Below are positions 1 through 13,090 of a DNA stretch of 64,000 nucleotides, piece after piece. Position 1 is the first letter of the stretch, and each line of letters opens with the position of its first letter. The stretch lies in the NCBI RefSeq assembly GCF_051020955.1, contig NC_135014.1, positions 29,257,742 to 29,321,741 of the forward strand, read 5' to 3'. The notes below the pieces were generated by a model. It was given only the letters and a program-made list of their open reading frames with translations, did no database searches and had not been told where the DNA came from. The DNA is from Megalopta genalis (taxonomy: Eukaryota > Arthropoda > Insecta > Hymenoptera > Halictidae). The translations under genes were made by a program, and so were the position numbers.

Positions 1-2311
1 CACACAATTTTTCACGACAATGTCTGGCCGATTTACCGGATATATTGCTGTTCGACGTTTATTATGCGGTAAAATTTGAAACGTCTCGTCCACAGCTCTT
101 TTATCGCATAGATTGTGTTTGAATTGTACAAAAATGTATAAACACATTAGTTTACTTTTCTTGACATTAATAACATAATAAATGCATTGCTCTTGATTTT
201 ACAGATGTCCAAAGTAGATAATTTTCCATTTAATGAATTCATAACACTGGAATGGAGTAATTTGGCTACGTTTTCTAAGATGTTAGCAATAACTAATGGA
301 GAGATAGATTTGTTAATATGTTTTGAGGTGAGGCAATGTTATGGGAAAAAAAAGACCATTACCTGGCTTAGACTCCAATCTATATTATTCTTCAAGCTTT
401 TAGGGTATCCTTTGAGAAAAGAATTAGTATCAAGCTATATTTCATGGTGCAATGATGCCAACAACAATCCAGATGCTCAAGATGGGCTGATAAAATTAGG
501 TCTCAGATTTGGTGGATTCCTGGGCGATGCTGGCGATATTCATGAAAGTGAGGAGGTTTTGCTAAAATGTCAGGAATTATGTCTGCTTAATAATTTTACA
601 CCTGAAAATTGGTGTAGAACATTAAAATGTTGCTATAGGTAAACAAGACATTAGGATTCTAATTTAACTTATACCTTATTTACGCAGAAACATATTAATC
701 TGTAATAATTATCTGATTGTAAAGACTGCTACATGTCCAAGCTGCATATTGCTTATTCGAAAATGCAACAAGAACATTGATACAAGCTATGGATTTAGTG
801 AAGCGTTTAAAACAGGCAGAATTCGAGTGCAATTTTGCTGCTTTGTACACAGAATTTAGCGTGTTATATTATATGAAGGATATGTACGACGAGGCTTATA
901 GGTATTCGTTGAATGTATATCTTTGGTCATTTGTGAATTTTCCTAATTGCATTTCTATTCTTGTTCAGATGGAGTATAAAAGCTTTGGGACAACTGAAAC
1001 CTACGCTGCCAGCTCGCATTACTGTGGACGTTCTGAGACAAGCTGCGAAATCGTGTCTGCTGAAACGAGAATTTCCGAAAGCCGGTTTGCTTATCGAACA
1101 AGCCGTTTATCTCGGCAGGCAAAAATTTGAGTCGCATTATCTAGTAAACACCAACGTCCTTCTAGATTACGGATTATACTTATTAAACATTGATAATTTA
1201 ATTGATAGCGTTTATGTTTACAAGGTCCGCATATTGCTTACGAATCTTCATTGTGAGAACGTGTTTCATTAATCTTTTATATTCAAATATTATTCTCTAG
1301 AAAGTTGTAGCTGCGAGGATGTCAGTATTCCCGAAATGCAATTTACATGTCGCGCTGGCCTCGGTAGATCTTGCGTATGCGATGTACGTGTACGAATATA
1401 ATTTTGGGAATTTTACAGAGGCGAGGTAAGCAATTTTACAAGGAAATTATCAAGGCTATTCGTGACTGTATTAGTCTATATTGTACACATAGAGAATATG
1501 CAAACCGGGGGACAGTGACTATAGAACGCTGTCTTAGCAATAATTTGTTATTGGCGAATGCAAAGAAAGTATATGCATTAATACTCGAAGAAATAGCAAT
1601 ACAGATCAGACAGCAGTACATATCAGACATGATCGATAAGTCATTACGTATGGCTGAAGAATTTTATCTATATGCTTTGCATCTGATAAGGAAAACGTTA
1701 GGAGAGAAAAATGTATTGATCGCAAATATTTACGGAAATTTGGGGCGTTTTTATCAAACTATGGGAAGATTAGAGGTATGTGTGGTATGGTAAACATATC
1801 AATTAAATATTTTATGTAGTAACTATAGGAATAGCATATCGGGTATCAGGATGCGGAAACAATGCTCAACAAAGCTGTACGCATTAAAGAACAATTATTA
1901 GGACCGAATGACTACGAAGTTGGCTTGAGTCTAGGACATTTAGCGTCCTTGTACACTCATGATATGATTCGGTATGATGAGGCCGAGAAACTTTGTCATC
2001 GCAGTATTGTAATCAGTAAGTGGAAGATAATAATTTTAAACGTTAATGACCGTGCATACTTTAATACGTTCATGTTATTAGATATAAATACGTTCGGCAA
2101 AAGCTATAGTGGATTGGAATACGATTATCGAACACTTTTACATATTTACATAAAAAGGCTCGAACATGAGAAAGTCTTGCAGTATGAAACCTTATTAGAC
2201 GAATGGAAAATATTGAGATTGCAACGCACTGAATCTGAAAACCTACCGTTTGATTACGAAAGACTTCCACACCCGATCGAAGAAGTGATCGACACATTTT
2301 TTACCATGTAA
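1..2311 (+). CDS. APPBP2: Amyloid protein-binding protein 2 (APPBP2), 5' end outside window
   Basis: TPR-type adaptor; family members bind the APP tail and act as CUL2 E3 ligase substrate receptors. Exons by splice site and phase: <1-68 (codons from base 3), 205-327, 397-638, 725-901, 969-1224, 1301-1425, 1493-1775, 1850-2015, 2082-2311; every junction keeps the frame. They encode 555 residues against about 585 in the human protein, so roughly the first 35-40 are missing. Landmarks matching the family are LPDILLFDVYYA, GGFLGDAG, DEAYR, TVDVLRQAAKSCLLKREF, LLDYGLYLLNIDN, YGNLGRFYQTMGRLE, IKEQLLGPNDYEVGLSLGHL and YSGLEYDYR. Introns are 66-136 bp with GT-AG ends. The 69-bp intron at 328-396 is in frame and stop-free, so its retention would add 23 residues. 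I am confident of the identity; exact boundaries of the intron at 328 rest on alignment by eye. Confidence 0.93.
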
Positions 2312-3462
2312 TATATCTGTAAATACAGTACCAACCGTTGTTATTTATTAACTTTTGCGGCCAACATTTCGCGAATCGTGTATTTTATTTTATTGTTCAC
2401 ATCGCGACAAATTCTTATATTATCGACGCGATGCTCGCGGTTGTTAGACTTATTGGAAACTACATGAGAGACTCTTCACACTTATAAACTGTACCTCATA
2501 GTTTTGTTACAGTTTCTCTTCTCCTTCGTTTACAAAATAATAGTTTACGAACAACATTTACAACAGATACATTCAAAATATACACGCGCACGCACCTGTA
2601 ATTAATGTATAATACAAAAGTTGTAGCAAAATGTGAGAACTTTATGCTAACGGAGAGAATGTAATGTTAAATTTATATATATATTAATAATAAATAAATA
2701 TCGTTTACAGAACGTTCAGTGTCCAATAGAACAGTATACCAAGTATAATTCGCAACAAACTATCGATTTTCATGGTATCTACGTTAAGATGGTATGTATA
2801 TACGGTAATGTACATTAAAAGGCAGTATATTATTGAATGCCTTACTTTCTTCTAGTGTCTCGGTATTGATACTATAATAAGAAGAAATAAAAACCTGCAA
2901 CTGTTTTTATACAAGAGTGATGAAAACAACAGAATTAAGCAAAATATGAGTTAAATTAATAATTAGTGAAATGTCCAATATATTCTTTCCATACGAGACT
3001 TACTTTTAGCAATGTAGATAACAAGACAATAGATATATATTCATTAATTTTTGGATAACACATACATTCAAAAGCTTTAATCTTTTAAATTACAATAAAC
3101 ATTAAGTAGTACATAATTCGTATTTACACGATATTTATCTTATCACTCCAGTTGTCAGGTAATAGGAATCTTATCTAGCATCCTCTCATACTAAGAGCAT
3201 CTCTAAGTCTTCCTGAAACTGATCGTAGAGGTATGTTACATCAACTTACATGTCCAACTAGAGGTACAGTTAAGGGACTACGTGATTACTGATGAAGTTA
3301 CGGTTTTGCATTTTATGTTAGCATATTATAAACATGAACTATTAAGAAAGAAGTCTCGAATTTTCGATAACTTTACAGTAATCCAATCCCGTAACTCGTC
3401 AACACACTGAATTACCGAATTCATATTGCACATCTTGCTGGACTGATTTCGTGTCAGAATAT
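2312..3462. other. Intergenic, convergent 3' ends
   Basis: This is AT-rich sequence between the stop of APPBP2 (+) and the stop of Rabaptin-5 (-). It should hold both 3' UTRs. I see no further coding exon, RNA gene or transposon. Confidence 0.6.
2689..2694 (+). terminator. Probable polyadenylation signal of APPBP2
   Basis: AATAAA lies 378 bases after the APPBP2 stop in AT-rich sequence. Other AATAAA-like hexamers lie nearby, so this is the likeliest but not the only candidate. Confidence 0.45.
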
Positions 3463-6211
3463 TTAATCAGGTGTATGTGGGGGTTCTTGGCTAAAGTACG
3501 GTGCTGTGTCCTGCACCAATAACGTATGGCAAACATCACAGACTCTGGATGGTCTTTGTTTGGGTCCACTTTTCACAACATGTGAAAGACAAGACAAACA
3601 AAATATATGGCCACAATGGCGGCAATGCACCTATGAAAATATACTTCTTTAGTCTTCGCTGAAACGTGTCAATTAAAATCAGCAATACCTTTTTCTTTGT
3701 AACTGTGAAAGCATTATGACAAGTAGGGCATTCTTCCACGTCTTCTTCATGTTGCCATCTTACTTCGCTACCAGCTTGTCTGATCCTTTCTAATTGTACC
3801 TATCGCAAAAAGTGGATTTTATATTAATAGAGCACTTATTCTAATGAATGTACATAGTCTAATTCCTTATAATTATATTCCATATTTTATACCTGCAATG
3901 ATTGCGACAGTCTAACGAAGTCTTTTTGTACCGCTTCACTAGTATCTAGTTCTTGCTGAAGACTGGTAACTCTTTGCCGTAATTCGGCAATTTTTAATTC
4001 AGCCTCTTTATTCTCTTTCAAGACAGCTTCCAATTGTTTTTCTAAACGCTCCAGTTTCTCTTCCCTTTCGGCAAGCGATCGATGATCTCTGATATACTTA
4101 TCTAATTGTGTTCTGCAGAGTAAGTACAGTTAGCAAGGTCAACAAAAACTTATTCGCATCAAACGCTCATAAGATAAGCTACATTACCTTAATCCGCTAA
4201 TTTCATTCTTTAATACCAATACTTCTTGTTCTTTCACTCTACTTTCTTGTTCCATTTGTTCATGTAACAAAGTTACTTCATATCTTAACGTTTCTTCCTT
4301 TTCTTGCGCAACTTCTTGTGCCACTTTAGCAGTGATCAGATCTTCGCGCATCTTTAAAAGACTGACATGCAGCTCCTCGACATTATTCGGCATGTTGATA
4401 CTCTCACTCTGTAGTTGTTGGGAATGTTTACTATGCTTACCAACAAGATTCTCATTTTCTTTTTGCAGTCTGCAAAGATTCAACTAGATTTTCAATAAAA
4501 TTTTGTCAGGAATGCTTTGGCAAAGAAAGTTACTTTATATGTGCGTTTTAAATTAAGATACGACAATAATATAAAAACTGTATGATTATAGGAAGTTGTC
4601 TTACGCGATAAGGTGCCTCTGTACTTCCTCTCGACCCCGCGTCAATTTCACCAGTTCTTCTTTGGCATTCCTCTGAACTTGTTCGAAAGCTTTTTTCAAT
4701 TCGACCAAAGTCTGTTGTACTGTTTGCGAGGTATCCGTGAGTTCGGCTACTTTGATTTTATGTTCCTCCTTTTTTTCATTCCATTTCTCTTCCATTTCTT
4801 TACGAAACTCCACCTCCTTGGCCAGATCCTCTTTCTGCATTTGCAACATACGCTCGGAGTCCAAAAGTTGTTTCTCTAAATCTTTAGCAGTGGCTTGCAT
4901 TTTGACTAATTGCGCTTCGTAATTAGCGCACATGTCGCACGCGGGCTCGAACGAACCCGGCTCCTGTTGTCTCTTTACCGACTCTTTGCATTTCTGTAAC
5001 TCGTCGTCTGTGGCTCTTAATTTCTCTTTCAAGGCTTTAATTTCTTCTTCGAGTGGCACTACCAGTGAACGCAGAACTTCTGCATCTTCCTGTGCCTATA
5101 AAGCAATACTTTCTAATATTTGCACACCTATGTAAAATCGATAGGAAAAAAAACAAGTAATAAAATAAACACTTCATCGTGATCATTGAGATGATTTATG
5201 AACAGTTTCTGAAATGTGGTGCAGCTTTACAAGCTCATTGCAGAAAAGTTCAAAAATCATATATCCTAATGTTTACGTACATATCTTTTTACCTTCCTCA
5301 TGCTTTCCTCGAGATTGTCAGAACCTAAAGATAAAGCATCGGCGCCTAACTGTGAAACTACTTTCCGGGCTATTGTTTTTGTTACTGTTGACAACGATAT
5401 CTGCGGTCCATCCACAGGCGGCTCCCTAGGTAATTGTGACTTTAACCATTTGTTCTCTTCCTGCAACTTGGTCAGAGTCACTTTTAATTTTGATACTTCT
5501 GCATCCAATTGTATCCGCGAGCTTGAAGATTCCTCCACCGTATCACGTATCATTTTTAAATTAGTTCTAACCAGTAGATTCTGCATCTCGTACAACTCAT
5601 TTTTCAGCTTCGCATTCTGTTCTTGCAAAGTGGTATTATCGTTTAATCTTCTCTGTAGTTCGTCTGCGAATGTACACTCTAATTAACACAACTCTCACGA
5701 AGTTACATACATCTACATACAGAAAATGATTTCACCTTCTGTTTGAAGAAACAGTTCCTTCAACTTTGCCCTCTGAACATTGAATTCTTCTCGCATCTTC
5801 ACGTTTTCAGATTCTAGTCTATTTATCTTCTCCTGTAGCTCCTCTGAATCGTTACAAATATTTCATTAGTAAATTCAGTCAGAAACAGTGGTGATATATT
5901 ATTTTATCTCTGCGCAGATTATTAAGAAAGTAATGGTCATTTGTTCTGAATGGACAATTGTAAAAAAAAAAGAGAGTGCATATAGTTAAAGTAGCATACC
6001 AAAGGTATGATAAATAATTTGAGTTCAAGTTAATCTCTAATTCGATTTGTTTGCAGCAGATCGCAAGAGATTGTTCTTTTGTAAAAAAATGTGCAAAATG
6101 TGAATCCGTCATATTGAACTGACACCGAGAATAATTTCGTGAATGTGCTACCGCATCGAACGTACCACTTCCGTTCATGTTGATGGTGTTCTCCTCTGTG
6201 TAGTTCTCCAT
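3463..6211 (-). CDS. Rabaptin-5 / Rab GTPase-binding effector protein 1 with C-terminal FYVE-type finger
   Basis: Coiled-coil Rab5 effector on early endosomes (RABEP1 family). Exons, 5' to 3' on the minus strand: 6211-6166, 5843-5736, 5663-5293, 5095-4605, 4469-4188, 4112-3893, 3799-3689, 3630-3463; all eight join in phase to give 598 residues. The start MENYTEENT was chosen because its exon ends at a strong GTACGT donor whose phase fits the next acceptor; upstream codons on this strand contain no in-frame ATG. The protein is almost entirely heptad coiled coil, with family signatures SLGSDNLEESMRK, VPLEEEIKALKEKLR and SEAVQKDFVRLSQSLQVQLERIR. The last two exons encode a FYVE-like zinc finger: ECPTC, KKKVHCRHCG, FCLSC, RVCDVC. 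In the basic motif the first histidine is replaced by valine, so PI3P binding may be weakened. Human RABEP1 lacks this finger; as I recall, some invertebrate rabaptins have it. Confidence 0.88.
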
Positions 6212-6330
6212 TGTTCGATGATTTGCTGCGGTCAAAGAAAATTTCGACGGGGCGGGTCACTGGCTATCGTGCAAAGGAGAAAAATGAATCCTAAAACTCT
6301 CCTCGACCGAGTCTTTCGGTAACATTATGG

Positions 6331-6336
6331 CACGTG
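6331..6336. promoter_or_regulatory. CACGTG E-box upstream of Rabaptin-5
   Basis: A palindromic E-box lies 120 bases upstream of the Rabaptin-5 start codon within TGGCACGTGTGCC. It resembles the core of MiT/TFE (CLEAR) sites used by endolysosomal genes, but a six-base motif alone is weak evidence. Confidence 0.25.
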
Positions 6337-7016
6337 TGCCGTACCAGTCGATCTCAGATTTTACTGACATTCATTCCAACAAAAGTGTCCCGGGAGTAGA
6401 ATCGCGCGTGGCCACGCAGAACGATGTCACGTACGACGAAATGGAAAATCAACCTCAATAATCTAGCGGTCCGCCAGCGATGTATTATCAGCACTTCCTC
6501 GTCAATCAGTATATCGATATTTTGAACAGTTCACATTCGATAGTCGAGCGGTGTTGCAATCGACTTTAGCGAATTCTCGTTCGTATTAGTGGTCGTGTAT
6601 CGTACGGCTAGTTCAAAACGCACGCAGCGTCGTGACTAACAAGTCACGCTACAAACGACCAAAAACCAAGAATCTTCGTAATGAATTCGTCAAATGACGC
6701 AGCAATAACTTACCGTGAATTCTAATTATATGTTTACATTAAATCAACCTTTCGTAGAGTATGACATTGTTGGTATACACTGCTGTAAATATTTCATAGT
6801 CTCTCGCTTCGGTAATGGTGTACATACGTACCACTACAACGATCTATTATATCGATTTCTTATAAAAGAAAGTTGTGTGTTGTTTCTGAATTAAACTAAG
6901 GATTGGCTAAGGAATATTAAATTGTCTGATAGAGAAGAGTTACACTTTTTGAAAGAGTATAGCAAATATACATATAAAATAAATATGTATGTAGAAAGAG
7001 AGAGATAGCGGGAGGA

Positions 7017-7017
<1 letters not shown>

Positions 7018-7061
<44 letters not shown>
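7018..7061. repeat. (GA)n microsatellite
   Basis: About 21 uninterrupted AG dinucleotides follow a purine-rich lead-in. Confidence 0.95.
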
Positions 7062-7064
<3 letters not shown>

Positions 7065-8323
7065 CGAATATCATCCTAAGTCATATTACGGTCTTTTAAG
7101 ATCGTAGGTATTGTTAATGCAAATTGTGATTAATCACTTCAGTTAATAATACCCTGACGATTCGGTTCTATTTTAAGCGTTGCAAATATCGGGCTGCAAT
7201 ATTTATCACTCATTCATGTAATAATTGGACAATGAATAGGAAACGTAGCATAACATATCTTGAATACGAACATATTCGTGTGCGAAAGAAATCTACTCGT
7301 GCGACCGATGCCAAGCATCAGAAGTATGTATATGTATGTGTTTTCCACCAGTAATTGCCCCCTTCCTTTTCTTGAGCCGAACGCACAATTGCATCGACTG
7401 TCTTCTAGAAAACTGATGATTCACAATGCACAATAGCGTTTCGTAACTGTTTGTAATACAAATGTAGAAGGATTGCAGCGTTATGATCAATGGTTTCTTA
7501 ATTTTATTTATAATTCTATGAAACAAGATGCGTGTGCGCATTATACGCATACATTGTACATCATTTATACATATCCAATATATACGCAGTAGAAGATAGA
7601 AGGGTGCGCTTTAAGGTGAATAGAGGACGCGTCTGTAGCAGCTAGCGTCTGCCTGCCTGAAGTTCTTACTCTTATAATCCACAAGGTGACGCTGTATGCA
7701 TGTGTTGTGAGGAGTCACACATTTCCCATTTCCTAGGACAAAAGGAAGCACGGAACATTAGCCTTGAAATTGCTTTCAATCTGTTTTTCAAAGAGTTGCC
7801 TGTTGCAATCGGCGCTTCCGCAGCTCTACTGCCAATTGCTCGTAATGGAGGTGTTGTTTATAACTATTATTTGAAGTCACGAGATTGTATCGAATTCTTT
7901 ATTCTCGGTTGACGTTCATGAAGCTGCCGAAACATTAAATCGCTTTTGTTGTGATGCTCTTTAAGCGTTATGAATCATTGAATCTTGAAAAGGTAAGGAA
8001 CGTCGCCATCATGGCTTCCATCAATCGCTTAAGTAAATGTTTACAAAACTGCAACCCAACGCATGTATGTTTGTTCTGTTTTTCTTTTGTTATATGCCGT
8101 TGCACAGTAACACATCGTTCCGCTTCATTGGTACGTCGTACAATCGGTATTTTTTTCAGTTTATTTACCGATACACCAACTGCGCCAATCTGACGCGATT
8201 ATTCAAATGCATATAATTTGTATAACATTAATCTTTCTAACCCTTTAAATTACTAGCTGATAATCTATTTCAATAGTTGACAGCGTACTTAATGTTCCAG
8301 AAGTAGCATTGCATAACTGCATT

Positions 8324-10884
8324 ATGAGTGCATTATCAAGAGAACGATTCGAAGCGACTGGACCGGCCATTATGGAGAGTTTGGACAGCATAAGCATTTG
8401 CAATAGGGAAGTGCATCGTTCCAACAACAATATAATTTCTTCGAACGGATTGCAAACACCATGCCACACTTATCGATCGAAAAGTTTCTTATTGATCGAT
8501 GAACAAGAAAATCTTATGGTTTCTAATGCAGAACAGTTTGTGAAAAAATTGAATTGTGACCAGAGGGATTTGAAAGTAAAGGTGGTATCTATTTTTGGAA
8601 ATACAGGTGATGGAAAGAGTCATACGTTGAATCAGACATTTTTCAGAGGGGAAGAAGTGTTTAAAACCTCAAATGATCAGAATTCTTGTACGTTAGGTGT
8701 CTGGGCTGCATTTGATCCAGCCCTTAAAGTGATTTGTTTAGATACAGAAGGTTTGCTAGGTATTTCAACGTTTATCTCTGTATGATGTACATCAAAACCA
8801 AATACAGGAATGCTGTAATAATTAAATAATATTTTTTCAGGTATTTCAACTTACAAAAATGACCAAACGAGGTTACTGCTTAAAGTTTTTGCTGTATCTG
8901 ATATCGTACTGTACAGAACACCGATTGAAAGACTGAATAGGAACTTTTTCACATTTCTTGGTGCTGTCTCTAAAGCGTATAATCATTATTTTAAAACTGC
9001 TTTGCAACCAATAGGACAGAGAGAAGGTGTTGTAAACTCCTTAAAAACATGGGGACCAAGTATTATAGTACTACATGAAACTAGATACACCAAGCCTCTG
9101 GCTTATGGTATGTATTACTACATTCTCAGATTAACAGTAATTTCAACATTAAGTTCCCTTCTCAATCGCGGCATCAATGTTATACCAAATATATTATTTT
9201 CCTCTTATTGCAGATGGGACAGAAACTGCGGAAGACATTCTTAAAAAACGATTTGCTGAACTGAAGCTGAAAACAGAAGCTTTCAGTTCTGTGAAATACG
9301 TTGGTCTGCAAACGACGAATTTCACAGCTGATTATGAGCCATTGTACGTCGCTATAAAAAAAGAATTGAATAACTCAACCGTTCGATACGGCAGGCATCC
9401 AAATTTAGTTTACAATACGTTAAAGATTTTGAACGACAAACTTTCCGAGGAAATCAGCGACTACTCCAAATGTTTATTATCTGATCAATGTTTTACTTGC
9501 CCCGTTAAGTGTCTCAGCTGTGAGTGTAGATGCGCTAACAGCATGGGTCATCTTCGAGAGGGAATACCACACAATAGCGACTCTAGGTCCGTTTTGTGGC
9601 GAAATTGCATTAAATCAGAATTGGGCAATATTTTGTGCAACTAATCATTGAAACGATTACAGTTGGTTGTCTTTAGCATATAAATGCGACAACATTCTCT
9701 AAACAAAAATATGCAATATACCCAAATCTGCATTGAATGATCGCAATTAGTAAATGTTTCACTGGATTATGTTTTCGTAGGTGTCGATATCAACATCAAT
9801 ATGAAAATCTAGTATATGTATGTAAAAAATGTCACAGTAATGGAAACGAAGTGCGAGTCACGAAACGTATCCAAACACAAACTGATAATAGTTGGTATGG
9901 TTTAGTTAGTTATGCTTGGGCAGGGGATGTGATAGAGTGCCCCTATTGTGGAGAGGTCTATAGAAGTCGACAGTATTGGTATGGCAATAAAGACCCAAAA
10001 GAAGAATTCGCCGGGCGCACGGAAATTAGACATGTGTGGGATATGGTATACTATACAAGCGTATTATTTTTGTCGTACTAAACCACTCGTTGTTTTATCT
10101 CTTCATTGTTTCATTTATTTATAGGCAAATCATTCTGTAAGTTTACAAAACACAGCGCAAAAGGTAATTGATGGTGTGTCGTACATTAGCGGAGCTGTGA
10201 GTAACGTTTCGTTACAACCGACGAAAGCTTTGTCCGCATGGGTTGCTGATCAAGTAGCACCATCATACTGGAGACCTAACAACGAGATCAAGTGTTGTCA
10301 TAACTGTAAAATCGTGTTCGGATCAACGGATACGAAGCATCATTGTCGAGCATGCGGCGAAGGTTTCTGTTCACCCTGTTCGTCCAAAAGAAAAAGTGTT
10401 CCGCATAGAAACTGGCACACGCCGGTCCGTGTCTGTGATAACTGTTATGCTAAAGATACTACTTGTAATGATGAAGTTTCGAATACGACAGACGACGTGA
10501 GCGCTAGAAAGGTCTCAGAACACGTTGTCTCTACCCTAAGCGCAGTAGGAACAGTTATAAACTATTCGAAATGTAAAGCCTACAAGAAAACAATAATTGC
10601 ATCATTCTAGAAGGAATATTTTTAGGTGCTCAACATTTTTGTAATTTGTTACAGCGCTTATAAAGGACAGCGTCCGACCATTATATTGGACTCCCGATTC
10701 GGAAGTGATCAGTTGTTGTATATGCGATAAAAAATTTTCTGTCTCCATTCCGTTGCATCACTGCAGAGATTGTGGACGTGGAGTATGTCAAGACTGTTCG
10801 CAAAATAGCAAACCTGTACCCTATAGGGGATGGGAAAAACCGGTTCGCATTTGTGACTTTTGCGTAAACAAAAAGGTGGATTAA
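8324..10884 (+). CDS. ZFYVE1: Zinc finger FYVE domain-containing protein 1 (DFCP1)
   Basis: ER/omegasome and lipid-droplet PI3P-binding ATPase linked to autophagosome formation. Exons: 8324-8759, 8841-9107, 9214-9586, 9781-10045, 10125-10572, 10655-10884, joined in phase to 672 residues (human 777). Residues 92-99 form the P-loop GNTGDGKS, followed by SCTLGVWAAFDP and LDTEGLLG, as in the family's nucleotide-binding domain. Then come CRYQHQYENLVYVC, WYGLVSYAW and ECPYCGEVYRSRQYW. Two C-terminal FYVE fingers follow: one with TKHHCRACGEGFC and RVCDNC, and one with LHHCRDCGRGVC and RICDFC that lacks the usual basic residue before HH. The human N-terminal cysteine-rich region is not found. The frame stays open upstream of the ATG to an AG at 8275-8276, so the exon may begin at 8277 and be joined to an unseen upstream exon. 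Confidence 0.92.
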
Positions 10885-11494
10885 GTTGAAATTATATAAG
10901 AAGATAAAACAAAAACAAATTCTTTAGAATTCTCATCTCTCATCAACTCATTTGCGCCGTAAACGATGACTTGTGAGTTTTACGAAGTGATTAAAAGTAC
11001 TAATTTTCTGATCTGTAAATTTTGTATGTAACTTTTATATGTTTGCGCAGGTATCAATTGGTTATCGAATTCCAGACCATCGAAAAAATTGAACTGAAAT
11101 GCAATATTTATTTACTTTATTGTAAAGAGTTTTTCCTATGATTGTGCCATGTAAATATACAATATTTACCTACGCTGCGAAAAAACCACGTTTACGAAAG
11201 CAAATCATCACGTTTCTAATATTTCACACACAGTATAAAGTATATGGTGAAGTATATTGTAGCAGTATGTATGAATGGAATTATAATGTATGAAGCGAAG
11301 ATTATTCTTATTCGATGGAGTAAGACGAATTTTGTTATCGGTGTCATTTAGATGTCTTTCTAGCTCCCATAAAAAAATTAATCAGATTTTCTGTTATAAT
11401 TTTCAGTATCTATAATCAGTACTAGGCAACGTAAGAGAAAAGAAATCTACTTTTTATCTAAATACTGTACACTACGACGATTGAGAAAAAATGC

Positions 11495-11500
11495 AATAAA
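11495..11500 (+). terminator. Candidate polyadenylation signal of ZFYVE1
   Basis: AATAAA occurs 611 bases after the ZFYVE1 stop, just before base composition changes into CpG-bearing sequence. Confidence 0.4.
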
Positions 11501-11672
11501 ATTCTAGACGCTTGAACAGTATAGTTATTCATTTGCCAACTATCTAATACACGGATTCGTGAAAACATTCGAAAGAAAGTGCGAATTGTATGGTTCTAGT
11601 ACGGCACGTTCATGTTTTCCCGGGACAAGTACGATACATCGATGTTCGAGATACGATAAATGTTTCGGCAAA

Positions 11673-11687
11673 CACGTGATGACGTCA
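11673..11687. promoter_or_regulatory. Adjacent E-box and CRE (CACGTG + TGACGTCA)
   Basis: CACGTGATGACGTCA joins a palindromic E-box and a consensus CREB/ATF site, followed by a donor-like GTGAGT at 11786. This could be the promoter and first noncoding exon of the forkhead gene that starts at 13876. The link is inference. Confidence 0.35.
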
Positions 11688-13082
11688 AAATATGGCGTCT
11701 CAATCAGCTGGGTGTTGTGTAGAGTGTGCTTGAGATGCCCGTCTTTAGAAAACCAACGAAGACTGCCGTCTGTCTACTCGAATACGTGAGTTTTTTTCAA
11801 AAAATTCTCGCAGTATTTTTCGTGTTCGTTTCCAAGTGACGAGATCCTTCCTTGTGACGGTAATTTCAAGCAACAATAAAAATTCAAAAGACGCAAAACG
11901 CTGTTTCATTCGTTAAAGGCTCCGATGTGGCTATCGCCAAAAAATGTTCTCGTAAACCGAGAGATTCTCCGGAACATTAATCGGATATAATCATTCGGTC
12001 GCAGAGTCACGATAGAACGGTTTCGTTCTCTCAAAATCCAACATCTGAAATGATGACGCGTACATAAGAATACATTAAAAATATGGTTGGCAGAGAAGCT
12101 TTTTTCGGTGCGCCAGAATCTTGCTCGGTTCTTTAATATTTGTCGCGATAACTGTCGATCGAAAGATTTTGAAAAAGAGCCGCGTTACTCTCAGAACAGG
12201 GAATTGATATCGTGTGCAAACGCAACCGTGGCCATTTTCATGTTTGCTCCAGTTTCGTAATCATTATCAACTCCATATTTGAATTCAACAAGTAACGCAG
12301 TGGCATGTTTTCGCGTGTTCTCGAATTTTTCTGCGGCCGTTCACGTGGAATCACGATCTCGCCGAGGAACCGTTACATTCTGTTTTCTTTGAAATCTCGT
12401 GCTCGTCGCATCGAAATCGTTTCATGAAAAACGAATAGCCCACGATAAATCTGTTCACCCCGTTCCACGTATCCGTGTGCAGTCGCTGTCCGAACTCCGA
12501 ACGGGTTTGCTAACCGGTCTCCGATTCAAAGCCAAGAACGCGAACGTTCCGAAAAAGATGTTTCGAACACGTTCATGTTGCAGCGCGTTAACAACAAGGC
12601 CATGGAAACATGCTGGGAAAACAGACTGCGCCGTGTAGACGCCATTTTTCCCCGAAGACTGTTTAAAAGTACAGTATCGGCCGTACGGAATTCGTGAAAC
12701 GTAGCACACACGATGTACCCATGACACTATCGTTTAGGAGAACGGACTATCATGAACAGTATCAAGGAACGCATCGATCTCCTCAAAGTTTATTTTCAGA
12801 GTCCAATGTGTTCTCAATAGCGCGGCCATTTTGTCGCTTATTAGCGGATAAACAAATGACGATGTTGGCACTCTGGGTTCGAGGCTACAGGCGCGTCGCA
12901 TGCGCGGAAATTCAATTTCATTCTGGCTACGCGTCCATTCTTAATTATAGTATTCCTATATGCTACCAAAAATAGGGGACGGAACGATATTCACAATGAT
13001 TAACCTATTTACCGTTCTTTTCTATGTTCTCCATCGCATCCCTATGAATTATTTCCGCCGAAGTTGACACACGTTCCCCTGC

Positions 13083-13090
13083 TATAAATA
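13083..13090 (+). promoter_or_regulatory. TATA box (TATAAATA)
   Basis: A consensus TATAAATA precedes a possible start region near 13113-13125 at the expected spacing. It may drive a shorter 5' exon of the forkhead gene, but no clear initiator is visible. Confidence 0.35.

Larger units (their letters stand above)
6212..8276. other. Divergent intergenic region between Rabaptin-5 and ZFYVE1
   Basis: About 2 kb separates the start of Rabaptin-5 (-) from the first recognised ZFYVE1 exon (+). It should hold both promoters and possibly a 5' exon of ZFYVE1. Apart from a GA microsatellite I see no conserved coding exon; the short open frames here look spurious. Confidence 0.5.

Noticed and set aside
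955..1137. Minus-strand and alternate-frame open frames inside APPBP2 exons
   Set aside because: They are shadows of a coding exon confirmed by phase and family match.
7950..8193. Possible first coding exon of ZFYVE1 (MASINRLSKCLQNCN)
   Set aside because: A donor-like GTATGT follows, but its phase does not fit either acceptor before 8324, and it has no family resemblance.
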